Source: Schoenoplectus triqueter (taxonomy: Eukaryota > Streptophyta > Magnoliopsida > Poales > Cyperaceae). From it: a stretch of DNA of 46,039 nt. This document shows, in pieces, positions 33,609 to 44,910 of this stretch; positions within the stretch are counted from its first letter, which is position 1, and every line of letters starts with the position of its first letter. The notes beneath the pieces are model-generated. The model ran no database searches and was not told where the DNA came from. It worked only from the letters and a program-made list of their open reading frames with translations. The stretch lies in NCBI GenBank assembly GCA_964058805.1, contig CAXKVV010000360.1, forward strand, positions 1-46,039, given 5' to 3'. A program made the translations under genes and the position numbers.

Positions 33609-35220
33609 ACATTAATATGAAAACTTTTTATATGCCTTCAAATATATTACATAATTTTTAAAAATTTTATTCATGGCGCTCAATGAGTTTGTATAAAAAT
33701 AATGTAGGATAGAATTTTTTTAAGTATTTATATTGAATTTTGACACGCCTCAAAATATATTTTATGATTTTTTATTTTTATTTATTTATGGTGCTCAATG
33801 AGTTACATAAAAATCATGTAGAATGGAAATTTTTGTTAGATTTTTTTAAGTATTTGTTTTGAGCTTATAAAAAGGACTCTACTTTTATGTACAAATATTT
33901 ATATCTATAATATATTATATATAAAGCAGTAAGAATGAAATTCTTTCAATATTTTTATGTCTGCTATAAATAAAATGTCCAAACCACCCTTGAATCGTAC
34001 GATAGAGATTCAATTAGTTTATAAAATATCGATTGATATTATATCAAATGGATTTTTTTATCTCCAGTGAGGTGTGTTTTCTTACAACATCTTTGACTTT
34101 TTAGTTACTTCTTTTTATCAAACATTTAGCATAAACTATAGTTATTTTCGTGTCTGTGGTCAGAAATAGTTCAAATGTATCATATTTCAACTATAGTTAA
34201 TTTTGTGTAGAGTATTGCTTATGATTGTATGAACGTGATTGTTGTTTGTTTCTGTATTTGTTTCTTATTGTGTGTAGGAGCGGCTAAGATAGATATTAGT
34301 CGGCGTTCGGATATTTTCTTAGTTCACTGAAAAATAAAAGTTATATGATAAAAAATAATTTTTTTATCCAAATATTTTATTTCTTTAAATCAGATATCCA
34401 ATCGATCGTTTCTGTGTGGGATGTTAATTTCGATAATGTTAGTGTCGATGCATAATTCGTATGTAATTGTTGGCTAGAATGGAGTTTTTAAAAAAATATC
34501 TAATTGTTCTTGGGTCCTGCGCAACAGATGAGTTTCGTGCTAGTGCTAGTTGTTATTAATAAATAAAAACCATCTTAAAAGATGTTTTAGACAACTTTTA
34601 TGTCCAAAATTTCAATATGAAGCTTTATCAACCAGTATAAATCAAAACTTCGGATATAATAATTTATTATTTAAGATATTTGTAAAATTTCGGATATATT
34701 TAAGACATTGATAAACTTTCGAACATTATAAAGTATTATTCAAGATATTTGCAGTTGAGTCTGGACTGTGCCAATGTTTGCACGATTGTTTATCTATAAT
34801 TAAATATAGAGATAGAGATAGTGAGAGAGCATCAGAGCGAGAGAGAATGGATAATCCCATAAAGATTTAGCTCGATGTGTAAAATAGTTTTTTTAAGCGT
34901 GATACGTTTTGATCTAGAAGTTCTAGAAATTGAAATATTTAGAGTGTTTGAGTGTATATTGATTATATGTAAGAACTACTTTGATCTATATACTCAATGC
35001 TTATGTAAAAATAAAAATTATTGCCTAAAAGTTCTTAACATTATCTTATATAGAAGAAAAATCATAAAAAAAACTCATTAACATGATTTAAAGGGATTTA
35101 AGTGCGCATGATTATGCGATTAGAGTATACTATTTTCATCTAAAGGGCAAACTGATCAATTTTGTTTCTATACAAGATAAACAAAATATAATATGAAAAG
35201 AGGACAAAAATATAAGGGAA
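33609..35220. other. AT-rich intergenic stretch with a small tandem duplication
   Basis: A degenerate direct duplication with an offset of about 114 bp lies at about 33,655-33,870; both units share ATGG(C/T)GCTCAATGAGTT, ATAAAAAT, ATGTAG and TTTTTTTAAGTATTT. The frame at 34,875-35,081 has no recognisable domain. No gene is called. Confidence 0.5.
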
Positions 35221-35594
35221 GGGATCACTTGATAATGGTTATTTTGATAATTTTAATAATGAATTTTCAAATAAATATGAAAAAAATCTTAAAAATAGAA
35301 AAAAATTATGGATATATTCTTATATTTATAGATTGATGGTGATTCAAGTTTTATATAATTTTATTATCGTTTAATAATTCATCAAACACCGTCAAATTAT
35401 AATCTTTGCAAATTATATACAATTTTGGTGGTCCTATCAAACGATAATGAAATTAAATGAAATTTGAATCACCATCAACTTATAAGTAGAATAACACATC
35501 CAGAAGATTTTTTTCTATTTTTAAGATTTTTTCTGTATTTATTTGAAAATGTATTGTCAAAATTGTCAAAATAACCCATTGTCAAGTGATCCCC
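35221..35594. mobile_element. Foldback MITE just upstream of MED4, ~370 bp
   Basis: Almost the whole element is an inverted repeat. The left arm begins GGGATCACTTGATAATGG and the right arm, reversed, begins GGGATCACTTGACAATGGG. Both continue with TTATTTTGA(T/C)AATTTT, TTTTCAAATAAATA and AAAAAATCTTAAAAATAG. Further in, TTGATGGTGATTCAAGTTTT (35,333) pairs with its complement ending at about 35,478. The loop centre is near 35,405. I could not fix a target duplication, so the superfamily is open. Confidence 0.8.
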
Positions 35595-35654
35595 ACCCAA
35601 AATATGTGCAATTTAGATTGGAAAATAGACTATTTTGTTATTTTGAAAGTTTCA

Positions 35655-35759
35655 ATGGCTACACCGTCAATTCTCCCTAGTTTTTATGGCAAGCATGACC
35701 GAGATCCCTCCCTCATCGGATCCCTGATTGGGAAATCACAACAAAACGATTCAACATGA
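35655..35759 (+). promoter_or_regulatory. Upstream ORF overlapping the MED4 start codon
   Basis: A 34-codon frame starts ATGGCTACACCG at 35,655, and its TGA stop (35,757-35,759) overlaps the MED4 ATG (35,756-35,758) as ATGA. If transcription begins upstream of 35,655, ribosomes would meet this frame first, and MED4 would depend on leaky scanning or reinitiation; a second in-frame MED4 ATG follows at 35,759. No TATA box was found, so the transcription start is unknown and the frame may lie outside the mRNA. Confidence 0.45.
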
Positions 35760-36970
35760 TGCAAAGCCACGGCGCGCAGATTCTCCCGTCGCCGGCGCGC
35801 CTCGGCCTGACTTCCCATTCTCCTTCCATCTCCGGCACTAATCCCTCCACCCCTAATCCCTCTCCTATCCCTTCTAACCCTAAACCCGCTCCTTCCACCT
35901 CCACCAACACCTCCACCCTCTCCACCGCCGCCGTCACTACCTCAGCCTCTCTGCTTCCTCTCCTCCCTCCTTTACCCCGCGCTCAAACCCTTCTGCTCCA
36001 CATGTCCCACCTCGCCTCCAAGTTGTTCGATGTCTCCTCCAATCGCCCCTTCTGGCTGTCCTCTTATCGGGGCTCCTTCCCCTCTTTTCTGCCTTCCTCC
36101 AATTCTCCCTCTCCTTCCCCCAGTTTAGCATCCCCTACCTCCATAAAAGAGCTCCTTTCACAGTTCACCTCTCTTCAGACCCAGCTTTTTGAAGCTGTAG
36201 CTGAATTGCAAGAGATTCTCGATCTCCAGGACTCCAAAGTTAAGATCTCAAAAGAAATTCGCTCTAAAGATGCCACCTTGCTGTCATTCACCAAGAAAAT
36301 ATGTGAAGCTCACCATGTGCTCGATCAATTGACCGAAGATTACTCTGGCTCACTTGATACAATCCACTCCTCCCTTGATTTGCAGGACATACTCGCCTAT
36401 GCACATAGAATAAGCTACACAACCTTTGCCCCACCTGAGCATGGTGCTGGGGTGGCACCACTCCGTGGGGCCCTGCCACCAGCCCCACAGGAGAATGAAA
36501 TGCGAGCCTCACAACTATACCATTTTGCTGATTTGGATGTAGGCGTACCAGCCAAGAAACTGAAGCCGACAGAGACTAAAGAACGTGCATCGAATGCCGG
36601 TACAGATTCCCCATTAATGATATCAACTCCCCAAAGGGAGGAGCCAGTGCCATTTCAAACACCACATTTACCGATTAATGTGTTTCCTGGTTGGACAAAT
36701 GGGTTGCCACCAAATTTCCCAGCCGAGCATCCGTTACCTCCACCAATGCCACCTGGGTGGAAGCCCGGTGATGGTATAAATTTTGAGGGATTGACAAATA
36801 TGTTTGAGGGAGGCCAGGTTGCAGCACCCTTCCCTGCCCGGCCACCTGCAGGCTCCAAGCCCCAGGAGCAAGCACCAATCCAGGTCCAACATGTGCAACT
36901 TGATATTGACAATGAGAGCAGCGAGTATGGTTCTGAAGATGATAGTTCAGAGGAAGATGATGAAGATTGA
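35756..36970 (+). CDS. MED4: Mediator complex subunit 4 (MED4), single exon
   Basis: Subunit of the middle module of Mediator, the nuclear complex that links transcription factors to RNA polymerase II. The protein is 404 residues, a usual length for plant MED4, with no intron. Residues 1-75 are a Ser/Pro/Thr-rich, low-complexity start. Residues ~77-110 contain HMSHLASKLFDVSSNRPFW, typical of plant MED4. The conserved Med4 helical region follows (about 128-260), with SIKELLSQFTSLQTQLFEAV, a heptad-like segment through LQEILDLQDSK, then DILAYAHRISYTTFAPPEH and PLRGALPPAPQENEMRASQL. The C-terminus is Pro-rich (PLPPPMPPGW) and ends in an acidic tail, SEDDSSEEDDED. The first ATG is chosen; the next codon is also Met. 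A foldback MITE ends about 160 bp upstream. The call is firm; the plant-specific N-terminus has no assigned role here. Confidence 0.95.
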   Translation: MMQSHGAQILPSPARLGLTSHSPSISGTNPSTPNPSPIPSNPKPAPSTSTNTSTLSTAAVTTSASLLPLLPPLPRAQTLLLHMSHLASKLFDVSSNRPFWLSSYRGSFPSFLPSSNSPSPSPSLASPTSIKELLSQFTSLQTQLFEAVAELQEILDLQDSKVKISKEIRSKDATLLSFTKKICEAHHVLDQLTEDYSGSLDTIHSSLDLQDILAYAHRISYTTFAPPEHGAGVAPLRGALPPAPQENEMRASQLYHFADLDVGVPAKKLKPTETKERASNAGTDSPLMISTPQREEPVPFQTPHLPINVFPGWTNGLPPNFPAEHPLPPPMPPGWKPGDGINFEGLTNMFEGGQVAAPFPARPPAGSKPQEQAPIQVQHVQLDIDNESSEYGSEDDSSEEDDED

Positions 36971-39524
36971 GTTTCTTGTGTAGGTAAGGTTTAAATCTTT
37001 GATGTGTAGTTGTTGGAATGTGGAGGTTTTACTGTTCGTTTCAGGGTAATTTCTTCAAGAATAGATGTGTGGACAAGATAATTAAGCTTTATCCATCTAA
37101 ATACCTTGTAAGACGATGATTATGTATAACTTGTCCATTTTTCACTTGGAATATTTCTTTGTTATCAGAGTACTTATAGTGTAACTTCATCCTTCATCTC
37201 TTCTAGCATCTGTGGACAGTATGACCTTAACTTGTTGAAGCTGTGTTGTTTGGTGGGATTAAGCCTCCTTTGCCTCCTTAAAGAGCCTTTTGTTAGACAG
37301 TTGTTTTTATCCCTTTTTCTTAAGCATTATCTATATTCTTATTTTTTTAGTACCACAATTTCATTATATCACAATGATGATATTCTTAAAAATATATGAA
37401 AAATAATTTATGCCGGGGTTATTGGGAGCCCTATTTTTAAGAAAAAAAAACAATGATGCTATTATCGAACATTGTTTCTTGTAGTTAGTTTATTTTGATA
37501 GACAACAATTTCAGATGATATAGGAAATCCATTTTCTATATATTTTGTTTTTTTCTTGGCATATTTATATGAATATTCTGATATACCTAATGGAATCCGA
37601 TGAAACAAAATTAAACTAATATGAGCATAAGTGGTAATTTGATCGATGGTAATAAATTGAAGAGTAGCGATGATGATAATTGAAAATTCAAAAATATGTA
37701 ATGTAATTTTACTTCATATACTTTTTCCTACTGATTGGTAAATCACATTATATAATGTATGTTACTCAAAAGGGGAGAGATCATTTGAGATGAAATATGA
37801 TGATACTATTTTCTTAGAACAATTTAATAATTATAAATAAGGAAAGTAAATTTATGGCTATGTTGTAAGGTGTATAACATATCAATTAAATTTCATGCAA
37901 TTTGAGTCATTACAGTATCTATAAAAGCCATTGATTTGAACCGTTGAAGAATTGAAAGAATTTGATGAATGGTAAAACATGCAGTGAATTTCATCATTTT
38001 TTAGGCATGATGTGTGCATCATGCCATCATATATCGATCATTCTAACACGTTGTGTTTCGAACTTTTATTTTTTTTATGACCATCAAGATTGTCGAGTGA
38101 CACTTCTGTAAATTTTATTAAATTAATATTCCCTAGCTCAATGATTTTGGATTGGGTTTCATTTCTAGTCTATCCCAATTTATTTGGGATTAAAGGCTTT
38201 GTTGTTGTTGTGTTGTAATATTTCCTAGCTCATTTGGATTTTAATAGATCTATTAATATTCAAATTAGCTGAACTTGTGTATCTAAATATATTCCAACTT
38301 GATTAAATACAAAGTTTCAGTGATCAAAGTTACATAACAACAATTCCTTGTAAAACATTATCATCTTGCCAGGCCCAAGCCTTTTACTGTAGAGATTAAA
38401 TTCTTGATCCTTCCTTCAACTCAGAGTTCCTGAAATAGCAAAATACTATAGCAATAATCTAAGTCTATTCTACCAAAGTTGGATTGGCATGTGCTGGCAT
38501 CACTTATGTTTGTTGTAGAAGATTTCAGCTTCTGATGTTGTTTCATGCTGGTGCATCCGCCGTTGTTTTCCTCCATAAAGTTCGACAACAGATGGATTCA
38601 AGTTTGTTTTTGGTTAGTAGCTTGTTGCCCGATTTTATATTCTAGCTCAAAATGGGCCAAATTTTGGTCTCTTTGCCATTAATTTGTAGAAGGTTGAAAA
38701 TTTGGCTTTAGACTATTGCATAGTAAATTCCTGAGTAACATGAGTGAACTTCTTAGAATGAAAATTAGAGAGATGCACAAGTAACTTGCTTTAGTGTTGG
38801 TGCAAAACAAGAAGCCATAATTCCAGTAAAGCAGTTTTCACCTTACTACATTCTATTTGTGGGTGGTGTTTATTGATCTTTTCTCCATCATATTGTAAAA
38901 CTTTTCAGTTTCCTTATGATTTTGTACCAGAATGAGGTTTTTCCTTGCAAAAAGTGAAATTTGACAAATAGTGTGCAAAAAAAATAAATATACGCGTACA
39001 AAATTACTAAATATTGTTGCTTCTCAATTGTCCTAAATTGATTTCAAAAATGGGTAAGGCATTGACCTTCATTTGTCGGTCTCTCCTAAATTCAGCATAT
39101 TCTTCCATTGTCCTTCGCTTCTGCACTCATGCTAGTAATTTATGACATACTTCATTGAAAGCCTATTTTTTTTAATTTTCTTGCATTAAAACCACATTAC
39201 CAAAACTATTATCTTCGGCAATCAAACATGATAATCTACTGCAATACAATGCCACCTGTTGATGGTTGCTAATGGATTTTTAGTGTGAAAATTCCAAAAT
39301 TCAGCGTTGGCCTTCTGCAAGAAAGCAAGGCATCGCTATTAATTTGTTATCAAGAAATAAATACTCTTTTCAAATATATTCTCTGGCTACACTGAGTTAT
39401 TTTGTTTCGTACGAACCTTGCCATAAATCCTTAAAGCAGTATACTTATCCGACCTTTTCATTTACTTCTGTAACCCACTAAATTTAATAATCGAAAACTA
39501 TGCTTGTTGGTGTGTTTTAATGAG
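36971..39524. other. Intergenic region between MED4 and the RING gene
   Basis: The first few hundred bases should hold the MED4 3' untranslated region. The rest is AT-rich, with one 5'-truncated retroposon at 38,141-38,215. No further gene, RNA gene or complete transposon was recognised. Confidence 0.5.
38141..38215 (+). mobile_element. 5'-truncated SINE/RTE-type retroposon
   Basis: The sequence TATCCCAATTTATTTGGGAT, then TAAAGGCTTTGTTGTTGTTG, is the characteristic 3' end of plant Au-type SINEs and related RTE LINEs, which end in TTG repeats. It is flanked by a 17-bp target duplication, TAATATTCCCTAGCTCA at 38,124-38,140 and TAATATTTCCTAGCTCA at 38,216-38,232 (16 of 17 identical). Only about 75 bp of the 3' end was inserted. 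Confidence 0.75.
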
Positions 39525-39532
39525 TATATAAG
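39525..39532 (+). promoter_or_regulatory. TATA box of the RING gene
   Basis: TATATAAG lies 45-52 bases before the ATG at 39,577. This spacing would give a leader of only about 15-25 nucleotides. Confidence 0.6.
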
Positions 39533-39576
39533 AAAGGGTGGGGTGAATGATCTCCTTCCCGTTAGTTTCTCTTAGC

Positions 39577-40252
39577 ATGGCAATGAATAATCCTCAATGC
39601 GAACAATTTTCTGGAGTTTTATCGCAACTTCTAGAGAAGCAAAGGCAAGAGGAGGACCAAATTCTCCATGTTTTTGTAAGTACTATTAGATGAAATCACA
39701 ATTTTTCTAAGAATTACCTCCAGTATGTAGATCTTTAATTTCTTTTCCCTCTGTAATTCATAGAATCAGCACCTGAGAGAAGCCCTCCAAGAATGTCAGA
39801 GCCGCCACTTCTCTGCACTGCTTGCTAGCTTGAAGAATATGTCACAGGTAATCAAGCAGAAGGATGATGAGCTCACCTTTGGCAACCTGAAAACAGAAGA
39901 GCTGCATGAGAATCTACAGAAGGCTATAGAAGCTAGAGATGCTTGGCAGAGCATTGCTACAGAGAAGATGGAGATGGTTGCTGATTTACAGGCCACCTTG
40001 GAAACTTTGACGACTCCTGGCCCTTGTCTATCCTCCACCTTACCTCAGCCAGTACAATTTGAGGCAGGGGAGAGTAGTCGTGCTATGCCTTTCCTGCGAT
40101 GCAAGCGTTGCCACTTTCTAAGGGCTTGCATGGTCTTCCTACCTTGCCGGCACCTCACGGTGTGCCAATTGTGTGACTTCACCGTGAGTGCCTGTCCCAC
40201 ATGCGATGTGGGGAAAATTGAATCAATCGAGATTGTCTTTGGTAATGAGTAG
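39577..40252 (+). CDS. BOI-related RING E3 ubiquitin ligase, short, two exons
   Basis: Likely ubiquitin ligase of the BOI/BRG (S-ribonuclease binding protein 1-like) family. Exon 1 is 39,577-39,675, with donor GTAAGT, and exon 2 is 39,764-40,252, after acceptor TTCATAG. Together they encode 195 residues, in phase 0. Residues ~10-115 are helical and charged (LSQLLEKQRQEEDQ, then REALQECQSRHFSALLASLK and KQKDDELTFGNLKTEELHENL), likely a coiled coil. A C3HC4-type RING ends the protein: CKRC at ~151-154, then LPCRHLTVCQLC, CPTC and IESIEIVF. All eight metal ligands (C-x2-C, C-x-H, C-x2-C, C-x2-C) are present. BOI proteins are usually about 300 residues, so this one lacks much of the N-terminal part; no frameshift explains it. 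Targets cannot be read from the sequence. A TATA box lies 45 bp upstream. Confidence 0.85.
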
Positions 40253-43200
40253 ATTTACTGAAGAAATTTGTACTGTGTTTGTTCTAGTTTGGGTTCATTT
40301 AAAAATATCATAATGAATATTTGTTCTTGTTTGCAATTTGTGTATTCATTTCTTGGCAATCTAGCAAAAGATTGTAAGATTTGGCCTGTTCTCTTTCAAA
40401 ATTTTAGTTGGTTTTTAAAAATTATTTTCATGGCAAGCCAAATTATAAACTTAGGAAGCTAACATTATGTATAATCATGTAATTTAAGTTATAGCCTGTT
40501 ATGGCTAGAAGTAAAAAGTGTTTAATATAAAACCATGGTTATGAATTATTTCTTATCATATTGTTATATCAATTTGTTAAGAAATAATTGTTTGAATATT
40601 TAAAATATATTTAGATAAATAAAATAATGATGAAACTGTCCTGCTCCTCCCATTGGGATGGTATCCGTACCAGCTGCTCTTTGCTTCTAGTTTAATAGAC
40701 TGAAATGCTTCTCTGCTATGAATTTCAAACCCAGTCGGGCTCTCCTCTGGAATAGTACGATATATGCTTAATTATACTCATCAAAGTGGGCAATTGCAAA
40801 ACTATTATCTTAAGAAACTTGGAAAGCTTATATTAATTATTAGATGAGTATTTATATTATTACAAAAAGTAAGTATATACTTTTTATAATAGCATGAATA
40901 TCTCATCAAATAATATATTGTTATAATAAGTATCTTAGTATCTACACTTAATGACACACGATCTTGCTAACGAAAAAAAAATACTTCAGCTATGTTTTAT
41001 AATTTTGAACCGAATATTTTATACTACCAAGTTTCTTATAATATACAACATGATTTTATATCAATGCATGATAGTGTACAACATAATATTGTTTGTTAAA
41101 ATCTTAAGAAAATTTTTGTACTTTTGAACTAGGTATTTGTATTCTTTAAATAGATGCTTATATTAATTTACAAATATCTCGACACATAAGTTTATATATT
41201 GTAGCCGGATATCTTGCACAATGATACTATACATATTAACATTTTTTTAAAAAGGTAACATATAATTTCATAATGTCGTTACAAAGGAAAGGATTAAAAG
41301 ACCTGAGAGATAAATCTAATAAAAAGAGAGAGAGAAAAGGGCGAGTACAAGCAATTGTTTAAAATAAAATGACAAAAAAAACTGTAGAAAGCCAAAATGC
41401 CATTTTGGTTAAAAACGCGTGGTGACATGGATAGTTAGAAAACTATTGACTATGAAGATTTCTTGAATGTATAATTAGAAATAAAAAGATGTAGAATAAT
41501 ACATACATTCAAGAAATATCTACAGAAAAATAATGTCTAAGAAGAATAAAGATAAATAATATGCATGAATGATTTGTTGATAGTAATAGTAAGAAAATAA
41601 TAGGATATACGAAAAAGGACACTTGCCCTATAAGTGCTATAAAGACAATTATTGTTTTGTGGATTCTTAGATTATACATAAAAGAAAAACTGCAATGTTT
41701 CATTTACAATCCAGCACGACGTACTCTCTTATTAACCCCGCTAAAAATGATGCTTTTAAAATAGGATAAAATATTCAAGTGAACTTCCCTTTGATAAAGC
41801 TAACCAAAAAAAAAAATTGGTACACTCAACACTGCAACTTACTATAAGAATTAATTCACACTTCATAGAGAGTGTATCAATGAATTTGCTAATACAAAGC
41901 TCTTAAATATTATTTAATATCACATTATAAGCATTTGATATACATAATTAATTCGTACAGAGTATAACAATGTATTTGCTAAGAACTTATTTTTTTTTTT
42001 GTCAATCCAGTCAGGTCTATCAGAGTATATAATAACAAGGTTTTATTTATTAAACATATAATCTTGAAACAATAACCGAATTATAAACCAAGCTTTTATA
42101 TTTTTTTGCATGCAATTTTAGAAACAATTACCACAATTACCAAACATTTATTCATTTAATTAGTGTGTGTGTTTTCTAAATGCTTCGGTTTTTTGTGGTA
42201 TCAATACAATAATTCATTTAATTCTAAAAACCAGCGATTTTTTTTTCATTTTAACATTGGCAAAATCTTTATGCTTGTGCACTTTATTTTACTGCCTTCC
42301 AGCACAGCACAACAAAATTTCTCATGTGTTCCGTACTTCCCTCAGAGCTAAAGAGACCTGATTAACCAGATAAAACTTTACATACGTTTATAATCTTTGC
42401 AATTCTTTATATTTGGTTTAAGATAGGAGTAAAGCAGGAGTACAGAGCTTTTTTATGCTCTTATCTCAAAAAATATATTAAATTATTTTTAAATTTTGAA
42501 TTATCATACTCATTATATTCTTCAAATAAAAAAACTTATGGAATATCAAATTTTAGGGTGTTTCGAGTTTTCTAAGTCATTATTTTCAATTCTTGAAAAA
42601 TCAGTTCTAAAAGTAATAATAAAATAATCATATTTATATATCATTTAAAAAAAATTAAAAATAAAGACTTAGAAAACTCGAAACATGTTAAATTTTTATA
42701 TCTCATAAAGTTTTCATATTAAGAATTTAGTAACCATGATAAATTAAAATTTGGTCATGATTTATTATATACTTTTTGTGTTAGAAGTATGGAAGAAATA
42801 GAGTACGCTAGCTTCGAACTTAAATATCCAGAACGAACAAAATAAATTAGTAATATGGCTTCCAAATATATCTATTATTAAATTCTTCAGTTTTGTAAAG
42901 TTGAGATGATTTCTTTGGAAATAAATATGTAACTATTAAAAACTTTTAACAGACGATGTATGCTGGTACTCATTTAATAGAAGATTGCCATAATTAATTT
43001 GGATTAAAAATTCTAGTGCATGTATCAATTTTTTTTTTATATTTTTCAGTGTTCATATCAAAACATCACAATATTTCATCCCCCCATTAAATCTAAATAT
43101 TATTTCTTCCCCTTTCCTTTATTTATTTCACAGCAAACCATTTTATTAAAAGGTGAAATGGTGGATTCATCTAATTAATTTACCCTCGGAGGCTTCTCTT

Positions 43201-44901
43201 CAACCAAGCTTTTAAAAAATAGACTTTAAACTTCGTCTAAACCGTTGAAACGGTTAGATATTTAGATGTTAGATTATGTTTGGATCGTGCAAATAATAAT
43301 TTTAGAATAATTTGAGAATAACAAATGAGAATAGTAAATTTTAAATTAACATAAGGACAATGAAAAAATAGTGTTATTCCAAGTGATAGAAATTTTACTT
43401 TTGTATGTTGAGAATAGGAATTATTCCGAATGGCAAAAATTGAGAACAACTATTTCAATCGTCACCTAAAACAAAAGAATAACAATTATTTTTACTGTTG
43501 AACAACGAATTTATATTTGAATCATCAATTATTATTTTTGTTCTTATTCAAAGGTGAACATTAAACGTGGGACAGTTTATACTTTTCTTGTTGTTATACT
43601 AATAGTGTTTTAAAAAAAAAAGATAAATTGAACGGGACGTTCTCACAAAAATAAATTGCCGCGGTTGCAGTAGTTTAATGAACTGATAGGTTTATTTTAG
43701 ACAATCACTTTTTAAATGAAGGACAACGATAAAAAAACATTATTCAATTTTAAAGAGAAGCCTTCATTTAAATAATCTTAAATAATTTTGAAATAGGTCA
43801 AACCATCTTTCAATAAAATGGCTAGTAGTGGAATAAATGAAAAATGGAAAAATGGAATAAAATAAAACACATTTAATTTTAATGGAAAAATGGATGTTTT
43901 GATAAAAAAATTAAAATTTATGAAAGTTTTAATGAATACACTAGTAATTAATCCTAATTAATAATTAAGTGGCTCAAGTTCAAAAGCTACGACCAAATGA
44001 CAGCTTCTTGAAGTTTTTCACATAAATATGTCATGACGATATTAATAATAGATTCACAATTTCAATAATTTGCCAAATCAAATAGAAATAATATTTTAAG
44101 CTATAAATGTGACACGCATACAATGATACAAATGTGTCACCTATTGATTAGTTCGATTTGCGCTTGCGCTAATCACACAAACAACCATAAAGCGGGGGCA
44201 CATCTTCCTTCTCTCGGAAGCAATTTGGTAATCTTTGAAGAGTTTTTACATGTGATTCAAACACCAAATAGAGCGTAATCTGCAGAGTCAGTCTAAAAAA
44301 AATCAGATAAATATTTAGGTAAAATATGGAATAAAAGGAAATACAATCGAAGACAAGAAATGAAGAATAGGGTATAACAACACAGCAATTTCCAAATTAT
44401 GCTGTGGTGAGTTTGGGCCCATTCTGGGTTTTCCGCATTAGGCCCACAGGCTGGGACGCTGGGTGCAAATGCATTTTGAAATCAAATTTGGGAGATGCAA
44501 ATCGTGGCCTTCCCGAACCAACAGCCAGATTAACGAGATTATCCCCGAAGGGAAAAATTAAAGGAAAAAGAAGATAAATCTTCTCCGAGTTTGTCAAATT
44601 ATACTTCAAATTTATATTTAATTATCAACTATTTACTATTTATTTTCATACTAAATTTTATTTTATTTTTCTAAATTTTTTCATTAGTTTTTGTATAATG
44701 TTTTAATGTAAAACTTATAATTTATTTGAAAATTTATGTTTATTAATTTTTAATAAAGATTGATAAATTATTATTATCCTAAACTAATTTATGTCAGTCG
44801 TCTAATTTTATTTGTTTGATCAAGACATTTTGTAATTTTATTCAGAGATATACACTATAACTCATTGAAATATGTATTTTGCGCCTAGAGAGATTTCATT
44901 T
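40253..44901. other. AT-rich intergenic region, no gene recognised
   Basis: The short frames here (for example 40,268-40,462, 41,509-41,703, 42,163-42,361, 43,237-43,449 and 44,397-44,609) lack recognisable domains. A palindromic segment lies at 40,843-40,920, where ATTAGATGAGTATTTATATT pairs with the complement AATATCTCATCAAAT. Inverted TAAGAAACTTGG / CCAAGTTTCTTA words surround it (40,812 and 41,027), suggesting a decayed MITE. A clearer foldback element is at 42,465-42,780. Confidence 0.5.
42465..42780. mobile_element. Foldback MITE-like element, ~315 bp
   Basis: Two arms are inverted copies. The left arm contains GTGTTTCGAGTTTTCTAAGTC (near 42,560) and the right arm has its complement GACTTAGAAAACTCGAAACA (near 42,666-42,685). 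The outer parts also pair: AAATTTTGAATTATCATACTC with the complement of a stretch near 42,735-42,755. The terminal bases and target duplication were not resolved. Confidence 0.65.
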
Positions 44902-44910
44902 GCTATGATT

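Noticed and set aside
35881..35890. CCCTAAACCC telomere-like motif
   Set aside because: A single occurrence within the MED4 coding region, encoding Pro-Lys-Pro; not an interstitial telomere array.
36655..36912. Minus-strand frames opposite MED4
   Set aside because: They mirror the Pro-rich MED4 coding sequence and have no independent support.
44397..44609. 70-codon minus-strand frame as a small gene
   Set aside because: No recognisable domain, splice context or promoter; surrounding sequence is intergenic in character.
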